A stretch of 16,623 nt of DNA from contig CAXHKQ010000046.1 in NCBI GenBank assembly GCA_964017145.1, positions 1-16,623 of the forward strand, in the 5' to 3' direction. Source of the DNA: Agrocybe praecox (Eukaryota > Basidiomycota > Agaricomycetes > Agaricales > Agrocybaceae). The notes under the pieces were generated by a model. That model was not told the origin of the DNA. It did not search any database and saw only the letters and a program-made list of their open reading frames with translations. Shown piece by piece: positions 8,683 to 16,240 of this stretch (its first letter is position 1; each line of letters starts with the position of its first letter). The position numbers and the translations under genes are program-made.

Positions 8683-8970
8683 TGCGCGCTCGGCGAGCGC
8701 CGCTCGTTCTTTCATCGTTGCGCGCTCGGCGAGCGCCGATCGTACTTTCGTCGTCGTGCGCTCGACGAGCGCCGCTCGTTCTTTCGTCGTTGCGCGCGCG
8801 GCGAGCGCCGCTCGTTCTTTCGTCGTTGCGCGCTCGGCGAGCGCCGATCGTTCTTTCGTCGTCGTGCGCTCGACGAGCGCCGCTCGTTCTTTCGTCGTTG
8901 CGCGCTCGGCGAGCGCCGCTCGTTCTTTCGTCGTTGCGCGCTCAGCGAGCGCCGCTCGCTCGTCGTTTAT
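8683..8970. repeat. Eight tandem 36-bp GC-rich palindromic units
   Basis: Units begin at 8683, 8719, 8755, 8791, 8827, 8863, 8899 and 8935, all exactly 36 bp; only the last is clearly diverged. Each carries a hairpin-forming core GCGCTCG-N-CGAGCGC (the fourth has GCGCGCG in the left arm) followed by a CGTTCTTTCGTCGT-like spacer. Units 2 and 5 share GATCG after the core, and units 3 and 6 share a CGTGCGCTCGACG start, so the array shows a three-unit (108-bp) higher-order pattern. Because 36 is a multiple of three and stops are rare, long frames read through on both strands (repeating RARRAPLVLSSL or ALAERATTKERA). These are most likely artefacts. The array lies just right of the Tc1/mariner-type element. 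Confidence 0.92.
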
Positions 8971-9171
8971 TACTGAATCGTTCGTCTTTGTTCGTGTGGT
9001 GCGCACACTTCGGCCATCGTCGGCCATCGGCGGCGTCGTGGCCAGTTTTCGCGTGCGACGTTTCGACGGCGGCGACTTTTACCTTGTTTCATGCGATGTT
9101 TTGTGGTGCGTTTTTCTGGTGGTTTTGCTCTGAGTTCTACATACATATCAACAGTATAGACATTTAACATG

Positions 9172-10461
9172 TCAAAATGCGGAAACTGGAGAGGAATTAC
9201 AGTACTCAATACCATCAACAAAATAGTCGCTCAAATTGTACTGGAGAGAATCTCAGAGCACATGGAGACCGAGCTAAGAGACGAACAAGCTGGTTTTCGG
9301 CCCAACCGCGGCTGCATCGACCAATCGAACACTCTGAGAATCCTGATCGAGCAATCAAACGAATTCCAGACCCCGCTATATGTGCTGTTCGTCGACTTCG
9401 AGAAGGCGTTCGACCGATTGAGAAGAGAGACCATCTGGGAGGCCCTGGCGAAGAAGAAAATACCCGCAAAAATAATCAGAGTAATAAGAGCGCTCTACAC
9501 GGATGCAAGATGCAGCGTGCTACACGCCGGGGAACCGAGCACGGACTTCGAAGTGAACAACGGCGTTCGCCAGGGTTGCGTGCTCTCACCCCTGCTCTTC
9601 ATAACCGTCCTGGATGAAATCCTCAGAGAAGCGCAAACGACATCTCGCGGCATCTGGTGGGGCATCCGCAAGCTGGGCGATCTAGACTTCGCCGACGACA
9701 TCGCGCTTATCACGATCTCGCACACAGAGATGCAAACAGCGATCAGCAGTCTCAACGACGCGGCAGGAACCCGAGGTCTCAACATCAACATCGGGAAAAC
9801 CAAGCTGATTCGCATAAACCCGCGCAACACACGCCCAATCAGCGTCGGAACATCGACAATAGAAGACGTGGCGGAATACTGTTATCTGGGCAGCGTGATG
9901 ACGAAAGACGGAGGCACAGCGAGCGACATGAAGAGCAGAATTGCGAAGGCGCGAGCAGCATACGGCCAATTGAGCAGCACGTGGAGATCCCACACGATTG
10001 CAGTGAAGACGAAGATAGACATCTTCAAGGCATGTGTTCTGTCAACACTGCTCTACGGGAGCGAAGCGTGGAGCTACACAGACAAGCTGCTCAAAACCGT
10101 CCAAGTGTTCGTGAACAAATGCCTGCGCCGAATACTCCGAATATACTGGCCAGAAACCATCTCCAACGAACAGCTTCACTCGCGAACCAACTGCGAGGAT
10201 ATTACCATCACAATCAAGAAGCGCAAATGGAGATGGATTGGTCACGCACTTCGGAAACCGCCTGGCTCGATCTGCAGAACAGCACTCGAGTGGGAGCCGC
10301 AAGGGTCCAGGCGTATTGGGGGACCAAAGATGACATGGAGGAGAAAAACCCTGCAAGAACTTGCAAAAGCCGGGTACACTTGGGAGAATGCAAAAGAAAC
10401 TGCGCCCAACAGAGTGAGGTGGAAGGCTCTTTCAGAGGCCCTATGCTCCACAAGGAGTTAA
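9172..10461 (+). pseudogene. LINE reverse transcriptase C-terminal part (intact frame, separated from its N-terminus)
   Basis: Counted from the ATG at 9169 there are 430 residues without a stop. RT palm motifs: LRDEQAGFRPNRGCIDQ near 37-52; motif A YVLFVDFEKAFDRL (71-84, Asp76); motif B NNGVRQGCVLSPLLF (130-144); motif C LDFADDIAL (172-180, the catalytic Asp pair 176-177); motif D GLNINIGKTKL. The C-terminal region has YLGSVMTKDGG, a WRWIGHALRKPPGS block and GGPKMTWRRKTL, typical of this LINE group. It would copy the LINE RNA into DNA at the nicked target. Here it is cut off from the endonuclease half by the block at 6822-9171; the ATG at 9169 belongs to that block. Stop at 10459-10461, just before the poly(A). 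Confidence 0.9.
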
Positions 10462-10464
10462 AGG

Positions 10465-10497
<33 letters not shown>
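10465..10497 (+). repeat. Poly(A) tail of the LINE (33 A)
   Basis: An uninterrupted A run starts four bases after the RT stop codon, so the 3' UTR is practically absent. The last A may belong to the target-site duplication. A run this long and pure argues that the insertion is not very old, despite the three nonsense codons. Confidence 0.95.
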
Positions 10498-10500
<3 letters not shown>

Positions 10501-10506
10501 GAAGGA
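10497..10506 (+). repeat. Right target-site duplication of the LINE
   Basis: AGTAGAAGGA matches 4873-4882 exactly. Its first A is shared with the poly(A) run. This is the partner that defines the element as full length. Confidence 0.8.
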
Positions 10507-10604
10507 TCGAGTACAAATTCAACTTTATTGTCCATTTCCCATTGCCTATATTAAGGGAGAATGCCACCAGTAATTATTAATTTGATTACATGTTACCAAA
10601 TCAG

Positions 10605-10632
10605 AGTTTTGGAGTGCCCACATGCACACAAC
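10605..10632 (+). repeat. 28-bp direct repeat, first copy
   Basis: AGTTTTGGAGTGCCCACAT followed by GCACACAAC. The second copy at 10856-10883 differs at one base (G to A). The start-to-start distance is 251 bp. A shorter shared word, GGTATTTTA, recurs near 10730 and 10793 between the copies. It may be a local duplication or the remains of an interspersed repeat. Confidence 0.85.
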
Positions 10633-10855
10633 TTTTACCAAATCGGAGACGAAGTATTCGACTTAATATTGTAGAAACCACCAACAAGAAGTCGTTGTGA
10701 ATAATAATAAAATAAAACGTAAACAATTGGTGGTATTTTATTTAAGAGGAATATGGAACATTCCAATGACAGTAGTGTATTGATTGTGGATGGTATTTTA
10801 GTGTAGCCCCCTTGGGTCAGCCACTGGGTATAATATAGTGCTTTGGCGCGAATAT

Positions 10856-10883
10856 AGTTTTGGAGTGCCCACATACACACAAC
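10856..10883 (+). repeat. 28-bp direct repeat, second copy
   Basis: Second copy of the sequence at 10605-10632, with one mismatch. Both are followed by a short CTTTTA/GTTTAT-like AT-rich stretch. No target duplication or transposon end was found around the pair. Confidence 0.85.
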
Positions 10884-11002
10884 GTTTATTACGCAAACAA
10901 CGCGGACAACCTTTCAAATTAATTCACACTCCTAATACATTTACAATTATGTTCAGAGTATAAATTGTAGACTATCCTAAACGAAATTTATATTCGAGAA
11001 CG

Positions 11003-11706
11003 ACGAGGTAATTTTTGCTTAGGGGACATTTTTGCACCCTTATCCCTTATTTCTATCAATAACAAAGATATTCTGCTTAATTTGTTATATACTTTGTCTT
11101 TTATCAAAATCGTTCTATGCATATGGACTCTGATCGTCTATGGCGTCATATACAAATTTTATATCCCTATATGTGATTTTGGTGTTTTCCTTACGAAAAT
11201 TCATCTCCCATCTATGCGTTGGGAATAAACTACGAAAATTGATAAAACATATCGAATGATTGACTTCGAGGCGGAATTTACCGGCGAATTTGAATATTTT
11301 TGTGATTTAACGATAGAATGACAATCCATCGAATAATGGAGGTAGTTCATCAACATGTACATGTGGGGCAATTTTTGCCGGGTTGTCCCATATTTTACCA
11401 ATATAACTTTATAAACGAAAGATCATTCAAATATGTCTTTGAACAGTCGAAAAGATAATTTTATCCGGGTTGAGCCTTACTTACTTAGACTTCCATCTGT
11501 AGTGCAAGTACGATTTTTAGTATGTAGAAATGTCATATGAAACTGGCGCACACGCTGATCCAGATTATAGAGGCCATGTTATTATTCCTTCATTTCTTTC
11601 GATTTAATTCGATTCAAGAAACATAAATAGGCCTTATATGTGTTTCTGACATAAAATTGTACAGTTTTCGCTAAAATGGACAGGGGTGCAAAAATTACCC
11701 CGCTCT
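11003..11706. mobile_element. Candidate degenerate inverted-repeat element, about 700 bp
   Basis: The left end GAGGTAATTTTTGC (11005-11017) with a nearby GGGGACATTTTTGCACCC (11022-11039) is mirrored on the right by GGGGTGCAAAAATTACCCC (about 11683-11701) in inverted orientation. A related internal motif, GGGGCAATTTTTGCCGGG, lies near 11366-11382. The interior is AT-rich with no recognised coding sequence. No target duplication was found and the left arm appears to hold two copies of the motif, so the boundaries are approximate. It could be a decayed non-autonomous DNA transposon; a chance cluster of one motif is the alternative. Confidence 0.4.
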
Positions 11707-11880
11707 TTATAAAACGTCGAAAAAACATGCCCTCGGTTTTTTTGCTATTAGCTCCGTGAATTGAGTTTTCAGAGACTATCATAAACTAAATACATATATA
11801 TTATTTCAATAATCAAGATAGATCTTTCATCAGATTTTCAAACCGATGTTGCTATATTAGATCACTCTATACATGCACAG

Positions 11881-12600
11881 ACACACACTCGACCATCCTG
11901 CGACATGAGCGATGGCAATGATGACGGCAAATCGAGCGTACGCTCCAAATTCACCGCTCACACAAAGCTGCTGCCGCCACAGGCAATGACATACCCATAC
12001 ACATGCCGCCGACGGCCAACGTCACCCCGAGCGCATCCAAATATAGTAATAATCGCATATACGCCATAGCCACAATATTCAGCAGCCGCTTCCATCGGCA
12101 GAAATGCTGGCGCTTTGAGTGCGCGCCATCGAATCGCGTTCGGCGGAATGTTCAACGATAATTCAATGTTCAAAGCGTGTGCGCGCGTTTACAAGCACTC
12201 TTGCAACTCGCAACAACCGCTGCCGCCTGCCGCCACGCTTCGTGTCAGAATAATGATGCACGCAAACTTTCCGCTCTGCATACGCCCGGGCCGGGGCCCC
12301 CTTGACGACGATGGGGCGTGTGAAATAGAGAGAGCAGCATTATTTGTATACGATATATTTATTATATGCGTGTGGATATAATGCCGTTAGTGCAACGACG
12401 ACCACGCGACTACTGGAGGAATATGGTGCACTATACTTGCACTACTATAGTGCATTCGCATATGCTGTTCACTTTCATTCATTCCGACGGAGTGCGATTT
12501 GTGTGGTCCTATGTTGCTGGTATATTTTCATGGTGTGTGCGTATGCGTCAGGCCCGTAACTATATTGAATATGAAGTGAGAAACACGTTTATTATTAAGA
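11881..12600. other. Mixed-composition host-like region, GC-rich at 11881-12320
   Basis: CpG-containing, GC-rich DNA stands between AT-rich flanks, with many GCCGC, CGC and GCGCG words. A TATA-like TATACGATATATTTATTATA lies near 12346-12365. Several short frames are open on both strands, but apart from the small ORF at 11905 none begins well or looks protein-like. A regulatory region or non-coding exon of a host gene is possible; nothing here proves it. Confidence 0.35.
11905..12069 (+). CDS. Possible small ORF or first-exon fragment, 54 residues
   Basis: The ATG at 11905-11907 (context GCGACATGA) opens a frame reading MSDGNDDGKSSVRSKFTAH and closing at TAG 12067-12069. The acidic, serine-containing start looks like a real protein N-terminus. 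After about residue 30 the sequence becomes Arg/Pro-rich and less convincing, as if an exon ended earlier; no strong GT donor was pinned down. No family was recognised. It may equally be a chance frame in GC-rich DNA. Confidence 0.2.
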   Translation: MSDGNDDGKSSVRSKFTAHTKLLPPQAMTYPYTCRRRPTSPRAHPNIVIIAYTP

Positions 12601-13164
12601 AAAAAGGAATGTTCTAATATTTACAACAGTGAAGTAGATGTCGTTTCAATCGGAATTTTGTTCATAATCTAAAGAAATTTTAGTTTTCCATACTTTGCCC
12701 TTACAAAGTGTTCAAGTGTTCAACCATCGGCACTCTGCTACATACGGAAAACCGGGTGCATGAAGCATTTTTCGTCGTAGTTTCGAAATACTGTGGATTT
12801 TTTTTTGGGAGCCTGCCTAACACGTTAATCGACATTATAAAAAAAATTGAATTATATTGACAAGATCATATATCGCTCTTCAAATTTGTAGAAGATCGTA
12901 TCTTGAAAAGTTATAATTGTTTTCCGAAATGAACAAATGTATGATCGATGTCAATAAGAGATCACATGGTATGAATGAAGTGTCTTGTTCCACATACAAT
13001 GCAGTATCTCGACGAAAAATAACAAAAACACAAATTTAAAGCAATATTCGTGTTAGGCATTATTACAATTCCCTACAGATGAAGCGGAGTATGAATTTGT
13101 ACATTCCATTTATGCCTTGTAAAAAAACAAACAAAATAGTTAACAAAAATGCTATTTTATCAGC
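12601..13164. other. AT-rich DNA, no gene seen
   Basis: Only a 10-bp inverted pair (GCCTAACACG near 12815 and its complement near 13049) stands out. It is too short to call an element. Confidence 0.4.
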
Positions 13165-13166
13165 TA

Positions 13167-13835
13167 CTACATGGAATGATATATATCAGGAGAAATATAA
13201 AAGGAACAAGATGTTTGATGAAGGCTAAATTTATTTTTGATCATAGTCATCTTTCAGCCAGCCAAACAAAATATCAAACTCGTACTGTCATTTGTTTGGA
13301 TGATATGGCCTTATTGTAACTCGCGGTTTGGCATATTGATTGAATGATTTTATATCCTAACATATAGCGAAGAAAGTATTTTAAGTCTTATTAAAACACT
13401 GATTTCTGATAGGTAGAAGGTCCCGCTGGAGCCAAAACATATCTTGAGAAATTGTTATCTGGGGTCTGCCCTAGTCGAAATACGACGATGCGCACAGTGG
13501 ACGCCTACATTTGGCGAAAATAATTAATAAAAACGCAAAAACACACAATCGACCAAATAATCCAGAAAGCAATAATCAATGAATTGGGCTATGAATTGTT
13601 CCTCAACGACTAGTTTTTATTTACCAAATAAAAATGGTACCGCCAAGGAAAGAATGAGACAGTATTTTGCAAGGTTTAGCGACGAATACTTTTTTAAGGT
13701 GATCGAGATGTTGAAGGAAATCTGCTTTAAGGCTATCGAGCTGAAATGGAATTATGTAGAGGTATGTATAACCAAAACTGACATCAAAAATGTTGGTCCT
13801 TCCCTATTTCTCCCGATACTAATCAGCCCACGTAG
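13167..13835 (+). mobile_element. Internally deleted irritans-like mariner, 669 bp
   Basis: The left end CTACATGGAATGATATATAT (13167-13186), followed by CAGGAGAAAT, pairs in inverted orientation with CTACGTGGGCTGATTAGTAT (rc of 13816-13835), followed by CGGGAGAAAT. The similarity runs about 40 bp. TA flanks both sides (13165-13166 and 13836-13837). The right end, GTGGGCTGATTAGT, resembles the irritans-type GTTGGCTGATAAGT. The copy is about half the usual 1.2-1.3 kb, and its interior joins a poorly preserved N-terminal part to the C-terminus, so the middle of the transposase is missing. Confidence 0.8.
13370..13764 (+). pseudogene. Remnant of a mariner transposase with deleted core
   Basis: The end is clear: YFARFSDEYFFKVIEMLKEI and CFKAIELKWNYVEV (13664-13764) match the family's YF....YY..GI.KL..R...CI.L.GNYVE C-terminus. 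Just upstream, in another frame, INELGYELFLND (13575-13610), then FLFTK and KWYRQGK, correspond to the HELGYELLPHPPYSPDLAPSDFFLF..L..WLAGKRF region, but the PPYSPDLAP part around the third catalytic Asp is lost. Left of 13560 only a faint N-terminal resemblance remains. The deletion, a frame change and stops make it inactive. It differs in end sequence from the mariner at 2620-3801, so it is a separate family. Confidence 0.75.
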
Positions 13836-13890
13836 TATAACTATTTAAGTTTGAAAGATATAAAATCGTGTCGTGATTCTATAATAACAA

Positions 13891-13898
13891 CTAATAAC
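13891..13898 (+). repeat. Left 8-bp target-site duplication of the hAT-like element
   Basis: CTAATAAC here is identical to 14493-14500, directly outside the inverted ends. Eight bases is the duplication length made by hAT transposases. Confidence 0.85.
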
Positions 13899-14492
13899 CA
13901 AGGCCCGGAAGTTAAGGGCCTAAAAAAGTACGTTTTAGGGCCCTAAAATAGTGGCTAAAAACAGTGAAAAAAGGTCTAAAAACAAGAAAAAAGGGTCTAA
14001 AAACCATGATTTCTCGATTATATTTTGAGAAAATGGTTGAAAATACGTCGTGAAAATGGTTCTTCTTGCAATTATCGCACTATGCAAAACACTCTTGCTT
14101 GAACAAAGCTGTTACGCATTATTCATTGTTTTACTATCGCGTATGTTTTTTTTGTACGAACCTATTTACGATTTTTATCAACAAAAAATCAACATTCACT
14201 AGTATGCAATTTGATTAAAACTTTCAGATTTTTTATAGGGCCTAAAAAGGCTCTAAAAAGAAAAGGATCTAAAAATAGGGAAAATAAGTAAAAAAGGCGA
14301 AAAAGAGTCTAAAAAAAGGCATTATAGATGAAAAAAGGGCCTAACGTCCGAAAAAGGGCAAAAAGGGGGATAAAGGGGATAAAAAGTATAGTTCATTTTA
14401 ATCGTATGGAAACGTGACGCATAACCGTGGTTACAAATGTTCTGTAGGATGAACAGGGAAAAAAGGGATTTTCCCTTAACTTCCGGGCCTTG
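13899..14492. mobile_element. Non-autonomous hAT-like element (MITE-type), 594 bp
   Basis: The ends are perfect 20-bp inverted repeats CAAGGCCCGGAAGTTAAGGG (13899-13918 and 14473-14492) with a perfect 8-bp duplication CTAATAAC. The 8-bp duplication and a CA(A/G)GG-type start are typical of the hAT superfamily. There is no transposase ORF. The interior carries at least ten copies of a G-rich/A-rich word of the form GG(G/T)(C/T)CTAAAAA (for example near 13916, 13974, 13993, 14237, 14249, 14265 and 14308), mostly in one orientation. hAT ends often hold subterminal repeats that bind transposase, but here the motif also runs far into the interior. It would have to be mobilised by a transposase from elsewhere. 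Confidence 0.85.
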
Positions 14493-14500
14493 CTAATAAC
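14493..14500 (+). repeat. Right 8-bp target-site duplication of the hAT-like element
   Basis: CTAATAAC, a perfect match to 13891-13898. Confidence 0.85.
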
Positions 14501-15240
14501 CAATATTCCGAGAGCATCAAAATCGGACTATTCATTTTAAATGTGTGGTTGATCTTAAAAGTAAAAGAGTGTCCGATTGAGAAGGCATTCATTTTTGTCT
14601 ATTATGATTCAAGGTTTATTCCGGATGATCTCTGGAGATAATTCCTTGCTGTGATTTTTCAGTGTAACAGTGTATTTCGTATCATCACCACTATGCCAGC
14701 TACGACACTGATCTGCATATTTGAACATAATATGTATACATGTATGTATAGACATCGCACTGGCACGATGTTAAACGATGCTCATCGAAGCAAGCGATTC
14801 AACGTTTCAGAACATATTCGAGTCGTTGCGGAAAAAAGCTTGACGTTGCGCTTTTGCACCCACCACACCAACCAACCACCCAACCATGTCAGCAGCGTGC
14901 ACGAGCTGTACACGCTCATATTTTTGTAACGCAAATTCTGCAGAATTGGTTTCGTGCTGCGCTGCGATGTGGTGAATGAGCGCTGCTGGTCTGCCGGAAT
15001 GCATGCGGGGAATATTGCTAAATAGAGCGCGAAGCACGCGCAACGGATTCGATTGCCGTTTTATGTGTGGCGATGGGGATGTCGATGTGTACGATCGATG
15101 GTGGTCGTTCGGGAGTTAGGAGTATACAGCAGGAAAATTCACCAACGCAAAACACAGCCATACAATATGCAAAGCATAATAATGGATTTACACTAAACGG
15201 TTTACGCGCTGGGTTGTGGGCGAATTGGGGGTGAGGTGGG
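14501..15240. other. No gene seen; AT-rich, turning GC-richer after about 14800
   Basis: Short open frames occur on both strands but lack good starts or recognisable composition. The sequence becomes richer in CpG and GC from about 14820 onward (GCGCTGCGATG, CGCGCAACGG words), similar to the other GC-rich stretches at 3804-4440 and 11881-12320. Confidence 0.35.
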
Positions 15241-15303
15241 TGTGGGTTGTGCAATATTGGCCACCGGTGTTTCGCTTCGCTGCGGTGCGCTCTGGATGCG
15301 TTG

Positions 15304-15492
15304 ATGAGTGAAGCAATAAAAATGGTTAGTTCGGATTATGATGCAGCAGCGCTGTGCGTTCTGCGAAAATACTGCGATGTCGACAAATTCAAATTTGTTA
15401 AATTGCCGTCGTTGCAATCGTCGTTGACCCAATTGTGCGTTGGACGTTCCGCACCGCAGTTTGCGTGTATAGACGGTGGACCGCATGGTTGA
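15304..15492 (+). CDS. Possible small ORF, 62 residues, product not recognised
   Basis: The ATG at 15304-15306 begins MSEAIKMVSSDYDAAALCVL and ends with TGA at 15490-15492. A second in-frame ATG at 15322-15324 has a better insect start context (AAAAATGG). The sequence is well mixed, with helix-like character (DAAALCVLRKYCDVDKF), and uses varied codons rather than repeats. AATAAA at 15526-15531 follows 34 bases after the stop, as it might for a short gene or a last exon. No family is recognised. The opposite strand is also open over the same stretch (15202-15498), which weakens the case. Confidence 0.25.
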   Translation: MSEAIKMVSSDYDAAALCVLRKYCDVDKFKFVKLPSLQSSLTQLCVGRSAPQFACIDGGPHG

Positions 15493-15525
15493 CCACAATA
15501 TAAAATATGCTATTCATGTGGTTTT

Positions 15526-15531
15526 AATAAA
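15526..15531 (+). terminator. Possible polyadenylation signal AATAAA
   Basis: The hexamer lies 34 bases after the stop of the small ORF at 15304-15492. AATAAA is common in AT-rich DNA, so this is only positional support. Confidence 0.2.
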
Positions 15532-15840
15532 TGCATTTCATTCGATTCACTGAAGTATGCTTTATGTGATAGTTCGAATGCCACAACATGGAATAAAAAT
15601 ATAGATTAGTTCGGAGTCAGCTGCAATTGGAAAAAAACTGCGAACTCGACTAATATAAATTGCGATTCACACACATGAACTGCAACCATAAAATGTGGTT
15701 TCTACTCATGTTGTTCTATTTAATAAAACTCAATTCATTATGCTCCGTCTGTAGGTCATTTGCAGTGTACAATTCTGACAATATGACACAACATAGAGGC
15801 GAAAAAAACCCGCAACATAGTGCTCTAAAATAAAAAGCAC
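15532..15840. other. AT-rich DNA, no gene seen
   Basis: It contains a TATAAAT word near 15654 and another AATAAA near 15721. No start site or ORF goes with either. Confidence 0.35.
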
Positions 15841-16181
15841 AACGCCAGGGAGCCTCAGCCGCCACCGCCGTCGTTCGCCTTTGTCCGCTCCGAACGTGCG
15901 CCACTCACCACTCACGTGCGGAATAAAATATGTATCAATAGCTTTCGCTCCGCACACACAGTGCTGCCTCTCACGTCTACGTCCGTTCGTTCCTTTTGCC
16001 TGCCTGCCGGACTGTGTCGCTCGGCGTTTTTTGTTCGTAATAAAACTGATTATCTTAATGGAACATGCTCTTGTTCGCACGCGGTTTCGGACACACGCAC
16101 GACCGACCGACCACTTCTACGTGCGGTGGTGTTCATCACGAACACGCGCCACACAAAGACACTCTGAGCTGAAATCTTTTG
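15841..16181 (+). promoter_or_regulatory. GC-rich, promoter-like stretch
   Basis: A CpG-containing run includes CCGCCACCGCCGTCG near 15860 and CACGTG at 15914-15919, an E-box palindrome. It also has many ACACGC, CGACCGACCG and CGTGCG words, between AT-rich flanks. It leads to an initiator-like TCAGTT at 16182. Frames open on both strands here look composition-driven. A role as the upstream region of a gene reading off the right edge is an inference. Confidence 0.25.
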
Positions 16182-16187
16182 TCAGTT
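16182..16187 (+). promoter_or_regulatory. Initiator-like TCAGTT, possible transcription start
   Basis: TCAGTT matches the insect initiator TCAKTY, with +1 at A16184. A CAGCTCGTGTG string begins at about +26, the area where a downstream promoter element would lie, but it does not match RGWYV well. There is no TATA box about 30 bases upstream. The AT-rich, CACA-containing sequence after it could be a 5' UTR. An ATG in good context (CAAAAATGCG) at 16338 opens only a 24-residue frame. Confidence 0.22.
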
Positions 16188-16240
16188 CGCGAGTTCTGAG
16201 AATTCGTTCAGCTCGTGTGTAACTTGAAAAGTAACAAATG

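Larger units (their letters stand above)
6822..9171. other. 2.35-kb composite insertion splitting the LINE RT region
   Basis: The RT protein breaks after PKKGDL at 6821 and resumes with SKCGNWRGIT at 9172; joined, these give the usual PKKGDLSKCxNWRGIT sequence of this RT type with no lost codon. The inserted DNA consists of an AT-rich left part (6822-7337), a Tc1/mariner-type element (7338-8649), a 36-bp GC-rich tandem array (8683-8970) and a right part (8971-9171). No target duplication or end repeats are seen at the outer junctions. A perfect 12-bp inverted pair (CATGTTAAATGT) at 7213-7224 and 9160-9171 touches the right junction exactly and may mark one insertion. No coding gene was recognised inside. 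Confidence 0.7.
4883..10497 (+). mobile_element. Full-length RTE-like non-LTR retrotransposon, interrupted by a 2.35-kb insertion
   Basis: In order: a tRNA-like head (about 4894-4966), a pyrimidine-rich 5' region, an AP-type endonuclease, a linker, a reverse transcriptase and a 33-base poly(A) tail. A 10-bp duplication (AGTAGAAGGA) bounds it, which shows that the two halves belong to one insertion event. Without the block at 6822-9171 the element is about 3265 bp and encodes about 1030 residues in one ORF, a layout known from RTE-type LINEs. The clade is my inference from size and RT style; a related clade is possible. Three nonsense codons and the insertion disable it, but no frameshift was seen, and the RT half has no stops, so decay is limited. 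The insertion postdates this LINE, and the Tc1/mariner-type element inside it may be younger still. Confidence 0.9.

Noticed and set aside
8683..8970. A CRISPR array
   Set aside because: The repeats are contiguous without unique spacers, and the sequence is eukaryotic in character.
8637..9167. Long frames of repeating RARRAPLVLSSL or ALAERATTKERA on both strands
   Set aside because: They follow from eight 36-bp units whose length is a multiple of three; the plus frame begins inside the transposon end and has no proper start.
6822..9171. An intron within the LINE ORF
   Set aside because: No donor/acceptor pair sits at the protein junction; the interval holds a TA-flanked transposon and a minisatellite, so an insertion explains it better.
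9657..10580. A 307-residue plus-strand frame overlapping the RT region
   Set aside because: Out-of-frame shadow of the reverse transcriptase; it ends in poly-Lys from the poly(A) tail and lacks motifs.
12814..13059. A miniature transposon bounded by GCCTAACACG inverted repeats
   Set aside because: The match is only 10 bp and does not extend; no target duplication.
14651..14929. A 92-residue plus-strand frame
   Set aside because: No ATG at its start, low-information composition and no conserved motif.
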